Shown here: positions 42,399-54,834 of the stretch, in pieces
Numbering within the stretch: the stretch's first letter is position 1
Layout: each line of letters opens with the position of its first letter
NCBI RefSeq assembly: GCF_016920785.2
Contig: NW_024609836.1
Location: 13,134,768 to 13,198,767, forward strand
Direction of reading: 5' to 3'
Source of the DNA: Ixodes scapularis
Taxonomy: Eukaryota > Arthropoda > Arachnida > Ixodida > Ixodidae
Length of the DNA: 64,000 nt
Position numbers and translations under genes: made by a program
Notes under the pieces: model-generated
What the model saw: the letters and a program-made list of their open reading frames with translations, nothing else
Told to the model about the DNA's origin: nothing
Database searches by the model: none

Positions 42399-44183
42399 AT
42401 GGCAGGCATGCCATGTGTTGCCTACCATTGCAAAAACAAGTTTTTTCGATGTGGTGGAAACTCTTTCTTCCGCTTCCCGAAGGCCGAACAAACGTGAGTA
42501 ACTAAGTTATGCAGCATTCAAATTAAACTGTTAAAAGTGTAAATAAACAAAGCGTTCACCTTTTTTTCCCTTGCTCTTAAAAATTTTTTTCATTGCATTT
42601 CAGCTGTCGTATGTGGGTGCACAGTTGCAAACGTGCTGACCTTGATGCTAAGCTGAAGCAGTACGGAGCAGCCCACTTTAATGAAAGAAACTATCGGCTA
42701 TGCGCTGATCACTTTTTGAGCCATCTGATTTCAAGGATCCAAAACTACCGAGCAGCGGGTGAGACTTTTTTTAGCACTGATATGTGTAGTAAATCTGATA
42801 CATGCAATAAATGTGAAAATATTATATTATGCGTACAAATACAGATGCTTTAGTAATATCGATACGCCTGAAATTCCAAAACGAAAGTAAACCACGCAAA
42901 ATCATATTCTGTCTGGTTGTTGTCGGTTCATGGTTTCTCTATTTTTTTTAAACCTTCTGCTTAACAGGCTCAAACTTGGAAGTGTGCCGTCGCGGGTGCT
43001 CAGTTTTGATGAGGCTAGGCGTGCCAACCCAAAGAAAGCTTCCACCACAAGGAAACAAGAGGCATAGAGCAGGACATCGTTCCCGACAAACCAATGGCCG
43101 AATGCAAGTAAAAATGAACAAAAATAACGAATTTAGAATACTCAAAAACGTGGCTCCATATTAAAAATATTCATTCACTATTTTTTATATTCTGATTTAA
43201 AAATAATATCAGTCGCTCGTGGGACTGTGATAGCAATCAGTGGCACTGAATTAACAATACGAAAACGCGTTAAAACCATAAATCGCAATAAAAAACATCT
43301 CCACGAGGCAAAGCGCTATGTCAAGGGAATATGGCTCGCGGACACAGGAGACTACTTACGAGAGCTAGACGGAAATTTTCTGTATCCCTCCTCCCTCATT
43401 ACTAATCACAATTAAACAAAGATACCAACCAACGAACTAAGGGTTTGCACCATAAAATGGTGGAGCACATGCGCGTAAGCAAATATATATAGACTGAGTT
43501 TTAAAGTGGAAATTATGCGATAAGTGCTTTAAAGGGTTCGTATTCTGTATTAATCGTGCCGCAACTTTTCCAGCCCTTCCTCCCGATGCTCGTCTACCGA
43601 AACGACGGAAGGGGCTAGAGCAGCAAATGGAAGACATGAAGAGGAAGCTCCAACGGTCTCAAAAACAACGCTCAAAGCTGAAAAAGACGATCGAAAACCT
43701 TCGGGGTAAGGTCAAAGCATTGAAAGCCTTTGAGAGTCGCAAACAGCTGGTAGAACTCGACGACAGTCATCCTGCAAAACAGTTCATCCTGAACCAATTG
43801 AAGCAACTCAAGCGAAAGCGCCTTGGACGGAGATTTACATCATATGACAAAAGCGTTGCAACTGCCTTGCACTGCTGTTCGCCAACAGCCTACAGATTCA
43901 TGGAAAAAATCTTGGCATTGTCATCAGAAAGATCTATCCGGGCATGGCTGAGTTCTCTCGCCGTTAAACCAGGCCTCAACAAAAGTTTGTTGAAGATACT
44001 TGCCCTTAAAAATGCAAACCTCCCTGCGCAAGACTGGTTGGTGGCAGTCATTATTGACGAAGTCTCACTAAAAGAGCGCATCACCTTCTGCGCGAAAGGT
44101 GATTACATTGAGGGGTACTATACGGAGAGTGGACCCGACCTTCTTGCCAACCAGGCCCGGGCAGTGATGAATTAGACCCTAAA
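42399..44183 (+). pseudogene. P-type (THAP9-like) transposase, 5' part
   Basis: Exon 1 (42399-42493, ATG at 42399) encodes the first half of a THAP domain: MPCVAYHCKN, FFRFPKA. Exon 2 (42604-42758) encodes MWVHSCKR...YRLCADHF with the C-x2-H pair, then a 2-base shift before EPSDFKDPKLPSS. Exon 3 (42968 on) encodes LKLGSVPS and has a TAG after RKQEA. Exon 4 (43574 on) starts with a coiled coil (MEDMKRKLQ), then a P-transposase body (SYDKSVATALHCCSPTAYRFMEKIL, WLVAVIIDEVSLKERI). It is broken by TAG at 44173-44175 and then by element D at 44197. It would bind and cut P-type ends. Confidence 0.85.
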
Positions 44184-44196
44184 AAAAGGAGAAAAG
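44184..44196. repeat. Target-site duplication of element D, left copy
   Basis: AAAAGGAGAAAAG, identical to 50095-50107. Confidence 0.95.
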
Positions 44197-44224
44197 ATTG
44201 ATTGATTGATTGATTAGGGTTTTA

Positions 44225-44257
44225 TGGCGCAAAAGCATCTTAGGCTATGATGCGCCA
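44225..44257 (-). promoter_or_regulatory. 3' terminal stem-loop of LINE D
   Basis: TGGCGCA/TGCGCCA stem close to the ATTG-repeat tail, as in A, B and E. Confidence 0.6.
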
Positions 44258-44371
44258 GATACAGACTATTGCAGAGAAGATTTCAGAGGAGAAAGAGCTT
44301 TAGTAGCTGTGGTGGATTAAAACTATGTATATGACTTGTAAATAGTGATGGAGATGAAGTTGAATATAAAA

Positions 44372-47300
44372 TTATAGCCGGTGTAAAAGACCGATAGCTC
44401 TCAAAAAGTTAAAAACACAAATGTGTGGTACAAGTGGGTCGTCGCCAAGTCGAATACTAAGGTGTAAAGGCGTATGCTCGTTATATAATTGAAAAAAAAG
44501 GTTTTCGACGTTCTTGGTCATACGCTGGGCATTCAAGTAAAATGTGTAAAACTGTTAGAGGACTAAAACAGTTCTCACACTCTGGGGCCTCTTCCCTGCG
44601 CAGGAGGTGGCCATGAGTAAGGTGTGTATGACCTATCCTCAGTCGACACAAGACAACCTCATAGAAACGTTCACGGTGTCGAGCACTCTCCCACTCACTG
44701 ATCAATGGTTTTACAGAATGGAGCTTGTTATTAACTTCTTCATCCCATTCTTGTTGCCACTTCCTTCTAATACAATGCTTTAGAAGTGTGCTATAGTCTT
44801 TGTATGGAATGTCACGCAGGTCCACTTCTTGCTCACCAGCAGAACTTGCAGCAAGATCCGCTTCTTCATTTCCGGGTATACCAACATGGCTAGGAACCCA
44901 ACATAGAATTATTTTAATATTCCTTTTTGAAGCATCAATAATTTTATTCTGTAACTCCATGATTATTGGGTTTTTCGAGGTCTTTAATGATGAGAGTGAG
45001 CGCAGAGAACTCAGTGAATCAGTGTACACGACTGACTGCTTGCTCTTTGTTTTTACAATATGATCAACTGCAAGACGGAGACCGCATAACTCTGCTGTTA
45101 AAATAGTGGCTGTACACGCAATCCGTTTTACACAGCGAGCAGAGGGGCCGACCATAGCACATCCAACAAACGATTCTGTCTTAGTACCATCCGTGTAGTA
45201 TGAGTTGTGACCAGAATATCTACTCTGAAGCTCAAAAAATTCCTGTTTTATGTATTCTGGTGGAGTTTCTTTCTTTTTAATTTTTGTTAGTGAAAGGTCA
45301 CAGGAAATGAGGCAGTGGTCCCACGGAGCTATAGTTTGTGGAACAGGAGTGACGGGCATTGTACTACTCAGTCCAATTGATTCTGCTTTGGATGCATTTC
45401 TCATACTAAAAGGCGGTATTACAGTGGGCTTGTTGTCAAAAGTACGTTTATACCTCGTTTCTTCAACAGCTTCTCGGGAAGGGTGCAAGGGAACCGAACG
45501 AATTCTAAGCGAATACATAAACCCTAAAGCAAACCTTCGCTTCTCCAGAGACCATTCATTTGACTCTGCGTAAAGGCTGGGGATAGGCGACGTGCGAAAT
45601 GCACCTGTAGACAGCCGCAGTCCCCTGGTGATGAATAGGGTCAAGCATTCGTAGGGCTGAAGGCCTTGCCGATCCATACACACTACTACCATAATCAAGG
45701 CGCGAGCGAATCACCGATCTGTAAATTCGGAGGAGGCAGAAGCGATCAGAGCCCCAGGAGGTGTGGGAAAGCACCTTAAGGATCCTTAGTGCTTTCTGGC
45801 ATTTTACTTTGAGATATCTGATATGCGAAAGAAAAGTCAATTTACTGTCAAAAATAAGCCCTAGGAATTTATGTTCAGGTTTTGTCGGAATTGAAGCGGA
45901 TCGCATGGTCAACGAGGGCTTCACTGAAGTTCCCCGTAGGCGAGAAAAACAAACAGACACTGTTTTTTCAGGTGAAAAGCTGAAGCCGTTCTGGTCTGCC
46001 CACTTGAGCAAATTGTTAATTGCTAGTTGGACCCTACGTTCGCACAAAGCAAGGTTGCAGGATGAGACGGATATCTGAAGGTCGTCAACATAGAGTGAAT
46101 ACTGTACAGATGGTGGAATGACCCGAGCTATTGAGTTAATTTTAACTATAAAAAGGGTCACACTCAAGACGCCTCCCTGAGGAACGCCATTTTCCTGGGA
46201 GAACTCTCTAGAGTAAGTAGTGCCCAATTTAACACGGAAGGTACGCATCCCCAGATAGCTCTTGACGAATGCTAGCATTCTATCACGAATGCCAAAACTA
46301 TACAGGTCTTGCAGGATGCCATGACGCCATGCCGTGTCGTACGCCTTTTCCAAGTCGAAGAAAACAGACAGGCAGTACTGCTTATTTACAAAAGCCTCAC
46401 GAATAGTAGTCTCCAGACGAACTAAATGATCCATTGTAGACCGTGACGAACGAAACCCACACTGGTATTTGTCAAGGATATTTTCTTTTTCCAAAAAATA
46501 CATGAGTCGTTTGTTAAGCATTCTCTCCAGAGTCTTACTAAGACAGCTTGTTAGCGCTATTGGGCGATAACTGGTCGCGCATGATGCATCTTTTCCAGGC
46601 TTTAGCAAAGGGATAACAGTGGCCACTCTCCATGATGATGGAAATGTGCTCTCGTGCCAAATGCAATTAAGCAAATACAGGACTATGTCAAGTGTAGAGG
46701 GGTGGAGATGTGTAAGCATGTAATAATGAATTCCATCTGGTCCGGCAGCCGTAGGTTTGACTTCATGCAACACCCGTTCCAGCTCACTCAGCGTAAGGTG
46801 CGAGTTGTAAGCTTCTCGAGCACCACCGGATGTTCGAACAGACTGCCGCTCTGCCCGAGTCTTGTGTTTCAGAAAAGCAGCTGAAGAGTGCTCGGAACTA
46901 GAAACACGTTGAAAGTGTTCCCCAAGGAGATCTGCCTGCTGTTCAAGGCTCTCGGGGCAAAGTCCATTTGCAGAAAGAAGCGGTACTGAAAAAGCACGGT
47001 AGTTCCCATTGACTTTATGAATTTCGTCCCACACTTCTTTGCTAGTGGAAGTGCTGTTAATTGAGGATGCATATCCTTGGAAACTTTTACGTTTAGACTG
47101 GTGGCGTATGTATCTCGCACGAGCCTTCATTTGTTTAAATTTGATTAGGTTAGTTTGCGCTGGGTAACGTCTGAAAATCCCCCAGGCTCTGTTTTGCTTT
47201 CTTTTCGATTTTTCACAGTCGGCATTCCACCATGGTTTAGGACGACGGGGTAGGTGAGACGAAGTCATGGGGATAGCTATCATTGCAGCATGAAGAATGT

Positions 47301-48096
47301 GACTACTAAGCAGACTGGTGATTTGATTGACAGACAGATTGTCAAATGATGTGCAAGCGAGCTGAGTGGCCTCACTAAAAGTACCCCAGTTTGCCTCTTC
47401 GAACTTCCAACGGGGTGTTCGTGTGGATAGTGTAGCGGGTGGATTGATGCGGTTTAAAATTATGGGAAAATGGTCGCTTCCATATGGGTTGGGATCAACA
47501 GCCCATGAAAAAAAGGGGAATAATGTTGGGTCACTTAGTGACAGATCAATGGATGTGAACGAACGAGTTGGAGCGCTGAAATATGTAGGCTCTAGTTTGT
47601 TTAACAGGCATAAAGCAGTAGAAGAAAGAAAACACTCAATCATCGAGCCACGTGTATCACGTCGTCCACTGCCCCACATAGGGTTATGAGCATTGAAATC
47701 TCCTAGGATTAGAGCTGGTTGGGGGAGTTCGTCATAAAGAGATTCTAGCTCTCTGCGAGATAAGGTGTAGCTTGGAGGAATATACACAGAACAGACAGTT
47801 ATCAGTCGATCAGATAAGATGCGAACTGCCACAGCCTCTAATGTGGTATTAAGTGGTACCTCGACACAAGGGGTAGACCTTCCAACAATTATAGCTACAC
47901 CGCCAGAGGTGTGGGATGAATGGAGACGGTCCCTACGAAAAACCTGGAAGCGCGTTAGGATGTTAGTATGATTATTGTTCAAATGAGTCTCCTGAAGGCA
48001 AAACGCTAGTGGGTGATGAAGATCTAGTAGAGAGTAAACGTCATCATAGTTCCGGAGTAAGCCTCTGCAGTTCCACTGGAGAACTGTTTCTGCCAT
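44372..48096 (-). pseudogene. LINE D ORF2: endonuclease-RT-RNase H polyprotein
   Basis: ATG at 48096, then QWNCRGLL, QETHL, LGDFNAHNPMWGS, SDHFPI, FFDLEKAYDTAW and RT YVDD (46081-46092). RNase H follows: YTDGTKTES, AELCGL, YTDSLSSLR, WVPSHVGIPGNEEAD. The C-terminal motif is CENCFSPLTVLHILLECP. Two lesions: a one-base shift near 45630 (after DPIHHQG) and another near 44485, after which the true C-terminus reads to the stop at 44372. The first 840 residues are uninterrupted, including the entire endonuclease and RT. Confidence 0.92.
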
Positions 48097-48156
48097 CTCA
48101 CAAACGGGAAAAAAATGTATTTATATAAGAGTATATGTTTCACTAGACCTTAAAAT

Positions 48157-49453
48157 CTATTTTGACGCGGGGAGCATTTTTCTTTTTAGCCGTATCTTTC
48201 GGCCTGCCGGTGGTACCACCGGAGGCCGAAAGTAGGGACTCTGAACTTGAGTGGAGTCTGTCTCGTCGGACTTCGACCCACTCTCGTCCATTGGTTCACC
48301 GGGGGTTGCCGTAGGCTGATCCTTACGGACCTGCGACCCCGACGGCTCACCGAGTTTCCGGGCGCCTTCGGAGGTGCGAGGGGGGATTCCCCGACCCCGA
48401 GGCAGCTGGGTTTTAGTGGGCGCAGGGGGTCCACACCTCTGCGCTTGGGTGGACCCTGGCGGACCAGGATCCTCCCTTTGGTTAGTGAGGGGAGTGGCTT
48501 GTACCACTCCAGGTGAGGTTGAGGGGGACTTGGGGAGGACACACAGGTCGTCCGTCGACGTCTGTGTTCCTGCTGACACCGTTGACCGCGCAGGTTTCCT
48601 GCGCGCGGCCTCGGCGAATGAACCTTGAGATAAAAATGAGTGTCGTTTTCTTGCTTCTGTGTAGGAAATATTGTCTTTGACTTTCAGGGAAAGAATGTCC
48701 TTCTCTCTTTTCCAGACAGGACGGCTGCGAGAGTATGCCGGGTGAGGTCCCTGACAATTGACACACATAGTAGTGTTGTTACCACAGTTACCGGTGGGGT
48801 GGTCAGTGCTTGCACACTTGGCACAGGTAGCCTTTCCCCTGCAAGAAGCTGTTCCGTGTCCAAAGCGTTGGCAACGGAAGCAACGCCTTGGATTTGGGAT
48901 GTAGGGCCGAACCCTACAGTTTAAAAACCCGGCCTTGACTGTTTGAGGAAGCGTAGTCGAGTCGAAGGTTAATACTAAATATTTTGTGGGTCGCTCTTCA
49001 CCATCACGCCGGAGGGTAATACATCGCACAGAAACGACACCCTGACCTGAAAGTCCCTCAACGATCTCGTCGGTGGGAATTTCGAGAAGGTCATCTTCGG
49101 AGATGACGCCCTGCGTCTGTTGAGTGAACGGCGTGGGGTCACAGATACTTTGTATTGTCTTAGTTCGTTGAGAGCCAGAAGTGCCGTACTCTGCTTCGCA
49201 GTAGTGACTTCTACAAGGAGGTCGCCAGAGGGAAGTTTTTTCGCTTTGAAGTCCTTTCCTATCACGTTCTCTAGGGTCTTTGCAACGAAAAAAGGCGAAA
49301 GCTTTGAGAGTGGTTGGTTGTCGTTCTCAGAGTGCATTACCAGAAACTTGGAAAAGGTAATAACTGGCATTGTAGGGCTTGCTTTTTTGATGTTTCTTCG
49401 GTCCGACCCCTTTTCAAGGGCCGATCTAGAAAAGATTTTGCTTTGGAACCCAT
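48157..49453 (-). pseudogene. LINE D ORF1, gag-like protein
   Basis: ATG at 49453 (MGSKAKS, matching MGSKLK of element B). A frameshift near 49370 moves to a second frame (FLVMHSENDNQPLSKLSPF); another near 49110 moves to a third. That frame carries three CCHC knuckles (CFRCQRFGHGTASC, CAKCASTDHPTGNC, CVNCQGPHPAYS), the last with an Arg where relatives have the final Cys (SRSRP), then a Pro/Ser-rich tail to 48157. Confidence 0.87.
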
Positions 49454-49939
49454 ACGAATGGGAAAAAAATTCAGCACCCATGGTGTGCCACCCACCACCG
49501 AGTCCAACAAAGGGAATGGTCAACAGCCCATAACAAATAGGGCTTTGCTGGTACTGTTGAGCCATTAGCACTTGCCCGGGTGCTATACCCAAGCGTGGTT
49601 AGAATTTAGATAATTCATTACCACACAAGGTTGGCTCTTGCCGCCAAAGGAGATGAAATGGGTGTAAGGAAGGTGGGGTGAAGAAAAGAGAGAGATTTAT
49701 AAGTAAAAGAAGAGAGGGAATAGTAGGAGAAAAGGCGACTGACTGGATCATCCTGGCCGGGCCTTACCAGGACACCCGTCTACAGGAAGCAGGGGCCAAA
49801 GTGGTGTGTTGCCTCGCCCGGGGGGCCCCGAAGGGTCCAAACCTACCCCGGGCTCGGCTCAACCACCAGGATGCCCTTTTCCCTGGACACGGGCTCGCCA
49901 CGCACAGCCAGACGTGGGTGGGTCTTACCCACTTTTTTA

Positions 49940-50094
49940 CTCGGGGTCTGTAATGTAGCCAAAGTGGCTAGGGTGCGTGGTGACGCTACTCACCAAGCAC
50001 CTAGCACCTAAGGCGCAGGCGCCCCCTGCGGAGCTCGGGGTCCGTGGAGACGCCACTCTCCAAACACCTGCTTTCACAGGTGCCCCCTGCGGGG
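49940..50094 (-). promoter_or_regulatory. Two diverged copies of the 5'-terminal module of LINE D
   Basis: Modules 49940-50031 and 50034-50094 both begin (on +) with CTCGGGGTC.GT and end with GCCCCCTGCGG; in between they share GACGC.ACT and CACCT. The inner module is longer by about 30 bases. The outer one matches the 5' end of element B. Inference: tandem promoter-like units. Confidence 0.55.
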
Positions 50095-50107
50095 AAAAGG
50101 AGAAAAG
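50095..50107. repeat. Target-site duplication of element D, right copy
   Basis: AAAAGGAGAAAAG, identical to 44184-44196; the P-type transposase resumes after it. Confidence 0.95.
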
Positions 50108-51600
50108 CAGGTGCATAGATACTACTTATCCCATAATTCGATGCCTGGAGATGAAATGGCCCAAACACTCCGTCAGATTTTGAAAGAAATACGCGAAAGT
50201 GGCTTCATCCCAAAAGTGGTGGTTTGTGACCAGGGACCCAACAACTTGAGGATGAAGCGAGAGCTGGATATCACGGAAGGAAAACCATTCATCGAGGTGT
50301 CGGACGAAAAAGTGTACTTCATGAACGAGACGCCACACTTGCTCAAAAATACTAGGAACAACCTCAAAAAGTATGACTTCAAGCACGGAACGGAAATCTA
50401 CCAGTTTCCTCATATTCAAGACTTCTACAACCTAGACAAAGACTGTACCCCAAGAGCTGCACCACGAATTCGCGCGGTCCACCTCGCTCTTCCACCGTTC
50501 ACTGCAATGAGAGTTTGTTTTTCGGCACGAACTCTGAGCCATTCCGTCAGCTCTGGAATGCTCACTTACATCGAGACGAAAGACCTAACGGAAGACCCTA
50601 GGGACACAGCGAAATTCATCGAGAAAATGGACTCTGTCTTCGATTCGTTCCATTCCTCAAGCCTACATTGCACGAAAGCGCTCAAGCGAGGGCTTTCCGA
50701 CAAGACTCCACATTGGCAGTTTTGGAAAGAAATGGAGGCTTTCCTAAAAAAAACCCTTGAAGTACTCCATCGCAAGCAGAGCAACCCGTCCTGTCTTCGT
50801 GGATGGCTGGAGAACATCCATACCGTGAGGCTGCTCTGAACCGAACTGAAAGACCGATATGGTTTCAAGTTTCTTCTGCTTCGGCGTCTTACGCAAGCCT
50901 GTATTGCAAACCTATTCTCTATCATTCGAAGCAAAGGCGTCAACTATCAAAACCCTGACCCACCATCTTTCAGGACACGAATGAAGGGAGTTATAGCGAA
51001 TAACCTGCTGCAACCAACATCAGACAGCAACTGCGAAGCAGATTTCGCGGATTTTCTTGTGCAGAAGGAAGAGCTATCCAAGTCCGGTTTCGAAATCGCC
51101 ACGGACGTCTTAACAGACGAGGATGACAACTCAACTGAGATAGCGGAGAACCTCATGGACACACCAGATGCACGACTGACCACCCAGTTCTATGTAGCCG
51201 GGTGGGCAGCCTGTAAGATCTCTCATCAGGCTTGCAAATCTAACTACAATCAGAAACATGGAACACCTCAAGAAACATTCTGTTGAAGAACAAAAAATAT
51301 TCGCATGCGAAAATGACACCACCTTCCGAATTAGCTCGTAACCTAGCCGAAAACATCAGCCGTGCCTTCAACACACATTTCACCGACATGCTGCACCAAA
51401 CCAGAGTTCAGGTGAAGGCACACTGGAGGCCGCGGATCGACACTGGAAACAAAGGTACGGTGCGCCAAGATTGTTTGGACAAGTACGTAAACAAGTACTT
51501 GAATGTACTTTTAAACTGCTTTGTCAAGCGAGCGAACGAAGAAACCGCCAAAGTCACTGGAAAAAGAAATGCGAAAGCAAAAAAGGTTACACACTGCTAG
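50108..51600 (+). pseudogene. P-type (THAP9-like) transposase, 3' part
   Basis: Continues the gene interrupted at 44183. It reads YYLSHNSMPGDEMAQTLRQIL, KVVVCDQGPNN (catalytic-Asp region), FMNETPHLLKNTRNNL and HIQDFYNLDKD. An in-frame TGA at 50837-50839 precedes the conserved LLLRRLTQACIANLFSIIRSKG block; the same frame runs to 51286, where a shift leads to the last piece (51283-51600). In relatives the PHLLK block is preceded by Asp, here Glu. The family binds GTP and excises P elements; this copy cannot. Confidence 0.85.
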
Positions 51601-51610
51601 TACATATAGA

Positions 51611-54336
51611 CCAGTGTCCGCGCCAATTCCAGGGCGCCGCCATGTTTATCTACGCTCGCGCCACCACGTGGAAAGAACTAGCAGGCAGGGAGGAGGGGCT
51701 GCGTTGGCGGAGTTGCTCTGGGTAGCTGGATGCGGCAGGCTGTCCGAATGCACCGACACATCGTGAAAGATGTCTTCACCAGAAGCCTCTGCGGCCCGTT
51801 CTTCAACAGGCAAGATGTCGTGAACATTCGAGAACCCATCTCGATCAAGGAAAATAAGGGAAAACATTTCTTGTCTTAGATGTTCTCGGTGTCTGCTGAC
51901 CCTTGACATCCGCGTTTCAGTCCGGGTTCATTGCGTAGTAAATATTTCGCTACCGCTTTCTTGTAGCTTTCAAATGCTTCATTGTTGGCTTCTTGTGTAC
52001 GGCATTACATTCGTGGCACGCTTGAGACCGATTTTCGCTATCTACTTGCCTTTCTGCGGCAGTGCGGCTCTGCCGAGCCTAAACCGAAACGAAGGTACCA
52101 TTCGACCAGTGTCCGCGCCAATTGCAGGGCGCCGCCATGTTTATCTACGCTCGCTGCTGGATGTTGGCTGGATGCGGCAGGAATTTTTCTTACCCCGAAT
52201 GCACCGACACATCGTGAAAGATGCTTTTACCAGAAGCCTCCGCGGCCGGTTCTTCAACAGGTAAGATGTCGCAAACATTTGAGAACCCATCTCGATCAAG
52301 AAAATAAGGGAAAACCTTTCTTGTCTTAGATGTTCTCGGTGTCTGCTGACCCTTGACATCCGCGTTTCAGTCCGGGTCTATTGCGTAGTAAATATTTCGC
52401 TACCGCTTTCTTGTAGCTTTCAAATGCTTCATTGTTGGCTTCTTGTGTACGGCATTACATTCGTGGCACGCTTGAGACCGATTTTCGCTATCTACTTGCC
52501 TTTCTGCGGCAGCGCGGCTCTGCCGAGCCTAAACCGAAACGAAGGTACCATTCGACCAGTGTCCGCGCCAATTGCAGGGCGCCGCCATGTTTATCTACGC
52601 TCGCTGCTGGATGTTGGCTGGATGCGGCAGGAATTTTTCTTACCCCGAATGCACCGACAGATCGTGAAAGATGCTTTTACCGGAAGCCTCCGCGGCCGGT
52701 TCTTCAACAAGTAAGATGTCGCAAACATTCGAGAACCCATCTCGATCAAGGAAAATAAGGGAAAACCTTTCTTGTCTTAGATGTTCTCGGTGTCTGCTGA
52801 CCCTTGACATCCGCGTTTCAGTCCGGGTTCATTGCGTAGTAAATATTTCGCTACCGCTTTCTTGTAGCTTTCAAATGCTTCATTGTTGGCTTCTTGTGTA
52901 CGGCATTACATTCGTGGCACGCTTGAGACCGATTTTCGCTATATACTTGCCTTTCTGCGGCAGCGCGGCTCTGCCGAGCCTAAACCGAAACGAAGGTACC
53001 ATTCGACCAGTGTCCGCGCCAATTGCAGGGCGCCGCCATGTTTATCTACGCTCGCTGCTGGATGTTGGCTGGATGCGGCAGGAATTTTTCTTACCCCGAA
53101 TGCACCGACAGATCGTGAAAGATGCTTTTACCGGAAGCCTCCGCGGCCGGTTCTTCAACAAGTAAGATGTCGCAAACATTCGAGAACCCATCTCGATCAA
53201 GGAAAATAAGGGAAAACCTTTCTTGTCTTAGATGTTCTCGGTGTCTGCTGACCCTTGCCATCCGCGTTTCAGTCCGGGTTCATTGCGTAGTAAATATTTC
53301 GCTACCGCTTTCTTGTAGCTTTCAAATGCTTCATTGTTGGCTTCTTGTGTACGGCATTACATTCGTGGCACGCTTGAGACCGATTTTCGCTATCTACTTG
53401 CCTTTCTGCGGCAGCGCGGCTCTGCCGAGCCTAAACCGAAACGAAGGTACCATTCGACCAGTGTCCGCGCCAATTGCAGGGCGCCGCCATGTTTATCTAC
53501 GCTCGCTGCTGGATGTTGGCTGGATGCGGCAGGAATTTTTCTTACCCCGAATGCACCGACATATCGTGAAAGATGCTTTTACCGGAAGCCTCCGCGGCCG
53601 GTTCTTCAACAAGTAAGATGTCGCAAACATTCGAGAACCCATCTCGATCAAGGAAAATAAGGGAAAACCTTTCTTGTCTTAGATGTTCTCGGTGTCTGCT
53701 GACCCTTGACATCCGCGTTTCAGTCCGGGTTCATTGCGTAGTAAATATTTCGCTACCGCTTTCTTGTAGCTTTCAAATGCTTCATTGTTGGCTTCTTGTG
53801 TACGGCATTACATTCGTGGCACGCTTGAGACCGATTTTCGCTATCTACTTGCCTTTCTGCGGCAGCGCGGCTCTGCCGAGCCTAAACCGAAACGAAGGTA
53901 TTATTCGACCAGTGTCCGCGCCAATTGCAGGGCGCCGCCATGTTTATCTACGCTCGCTGCTGGATGTTGGCTGGATGCGGCAGGAATTTTTCTTACCCCG
54001 AATGCACCGACACATCGTGAAAGATGCTTTTACCAGAAGCCTCCGCGGCCGGTTCTTCAACAGGTAAGATGTCGCAAACATTCGAGAACCCATCTCGATC
54101 AAGAAAACAAGGGAAAACCTTTTTTGTCTGAGATGTTCTCGGTGTCTGCTGACCATTGACATCCGCGTTTCAGTCCGGGTCTATTGCGTAGTAAATATTT
54201 CGCTACCGCTTTCTTGTAGCTTTCAAGTGCTTGATTGTTGACTTCTTGTTTGCGACATTACATTCGTGGCACGTTTGAGACCGATTTTCGCGATCTACCT
54301 GCCTTTCTGCGGCAGCGCGGCTCTGCCGAGCCGAAA
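51611..54336. repeat. Tandem array, about six units of 451 bp
   Basis: Unit starts (CCAGTGTCCGCGCCAATT) lie at 51611, 52106, 52556, 53007, 53458 and 53909, giving periods of 495, 450, 451, 451 and 451. The last unit is partial and diverges near 54336. Internal units differ by only a few bases; the first is a variant with an insertion. Each contains GGTACCATTCG and a donor-like GTAAGATG after TTCTTCAAC. Long frames cross unit borders because 451 is not a multiple of three; I do not regard them as genes. Confidence 0.92.
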
Positions 54337-54775
54337 TAAGTAGGAGGCGTTCACTTGATCGAACGACGTTTTAGCGACGGCTGTGTCTACAGTGCCGTCC
54401 GACGGCACTCCAACCGCGCCTACAAGTGCCGTCCGAAAGAGAGTCGGACGGCGTGTGTATCACTGGGGAGCTCGTTAACACACCCCTTCGCCTGCGTTCA
54501 GGCCGCTTCGCGGCGACAGTATGCGGCTGCTAATTCCAAAATTATTGACCCATTTGGCCCCGTCGTACACGCCGTTTCGCGGCGTCCAGCCGGCAAACCA
54601 AGCCCCACCGTACCCTATGCACCTCCGGAAACGAAGTGCCATACCATTTCGTTCAGCGAAATTTCGGCGGCAACATTCGTTTTTTCCTCTGTTAATCGTA
54701 AAAAAATGAATGTAAATATCGCCAAATGCGTCGGGAAAATAAAATGTACGAGAAAACAAAAACAAAAAAGGTAAG

Positions 54776-54834
54776 CCCGCACCCGGGATCACTTGCTTAT
54801 GAGACAGACAGCTTACCACTAAGCTACACTCCGC
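54776..54834 (-). tRNA. tRNA-Met-like fragment (CAT anticodon), probably a pseudogene or SINE head
   Basis: On the minus strand: A-box-like TAGCTTAGTGG, a perfect D-arm (AGCT...AGCT), and the anticodon loop CTCATAA with CAT at positions 34-36 and T at 33. The T arm is shortened (CCCGGGTGCGGG) with no TTCGA loop, so it is unlikely to be a working tRNA. Confidence 0.4.

Larger units (their letters stand above)
44197..50094 (-). mobile_element. I-clade non-LTR retrotransposon D, full-length (5.9 kb)
   Basis: Minus-strand LINE inserted into the P-type transposase gene. The 3' end is at 44197 with an ATTG-repeat tail (sense CAAT). The 3' stem-loop is at 44225-44257. The 5' end is at 50094. A 13-bp duplication flanks it. 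Same superfamily as A, B and E, but a different subfamily by protein divergence. The 5' UTR carries a diverged tandem duplicate of the 5'-terminal module (49940-50031 and 50034-50094). ORF1 and ORF2 each have frameshifts. Confidence 0.95.

Noticed and set aside
52671..54067. Repeated 164-residue open frames (MLLPEASAAG...) across the tandem array
   Set aside because: They arise from reading across 451-bp units with no stop in one frame. They have no start context, no known domain and shift frame at each unit, so they are by-products of the repeat.
54776..54834. Functional tRNA-Met gene
   Set aside because: The D-arm and anticodon loop are convincing, but the T arm and acceptor pairing are incomplete, so it is listed only as a tRNA-like fragment.
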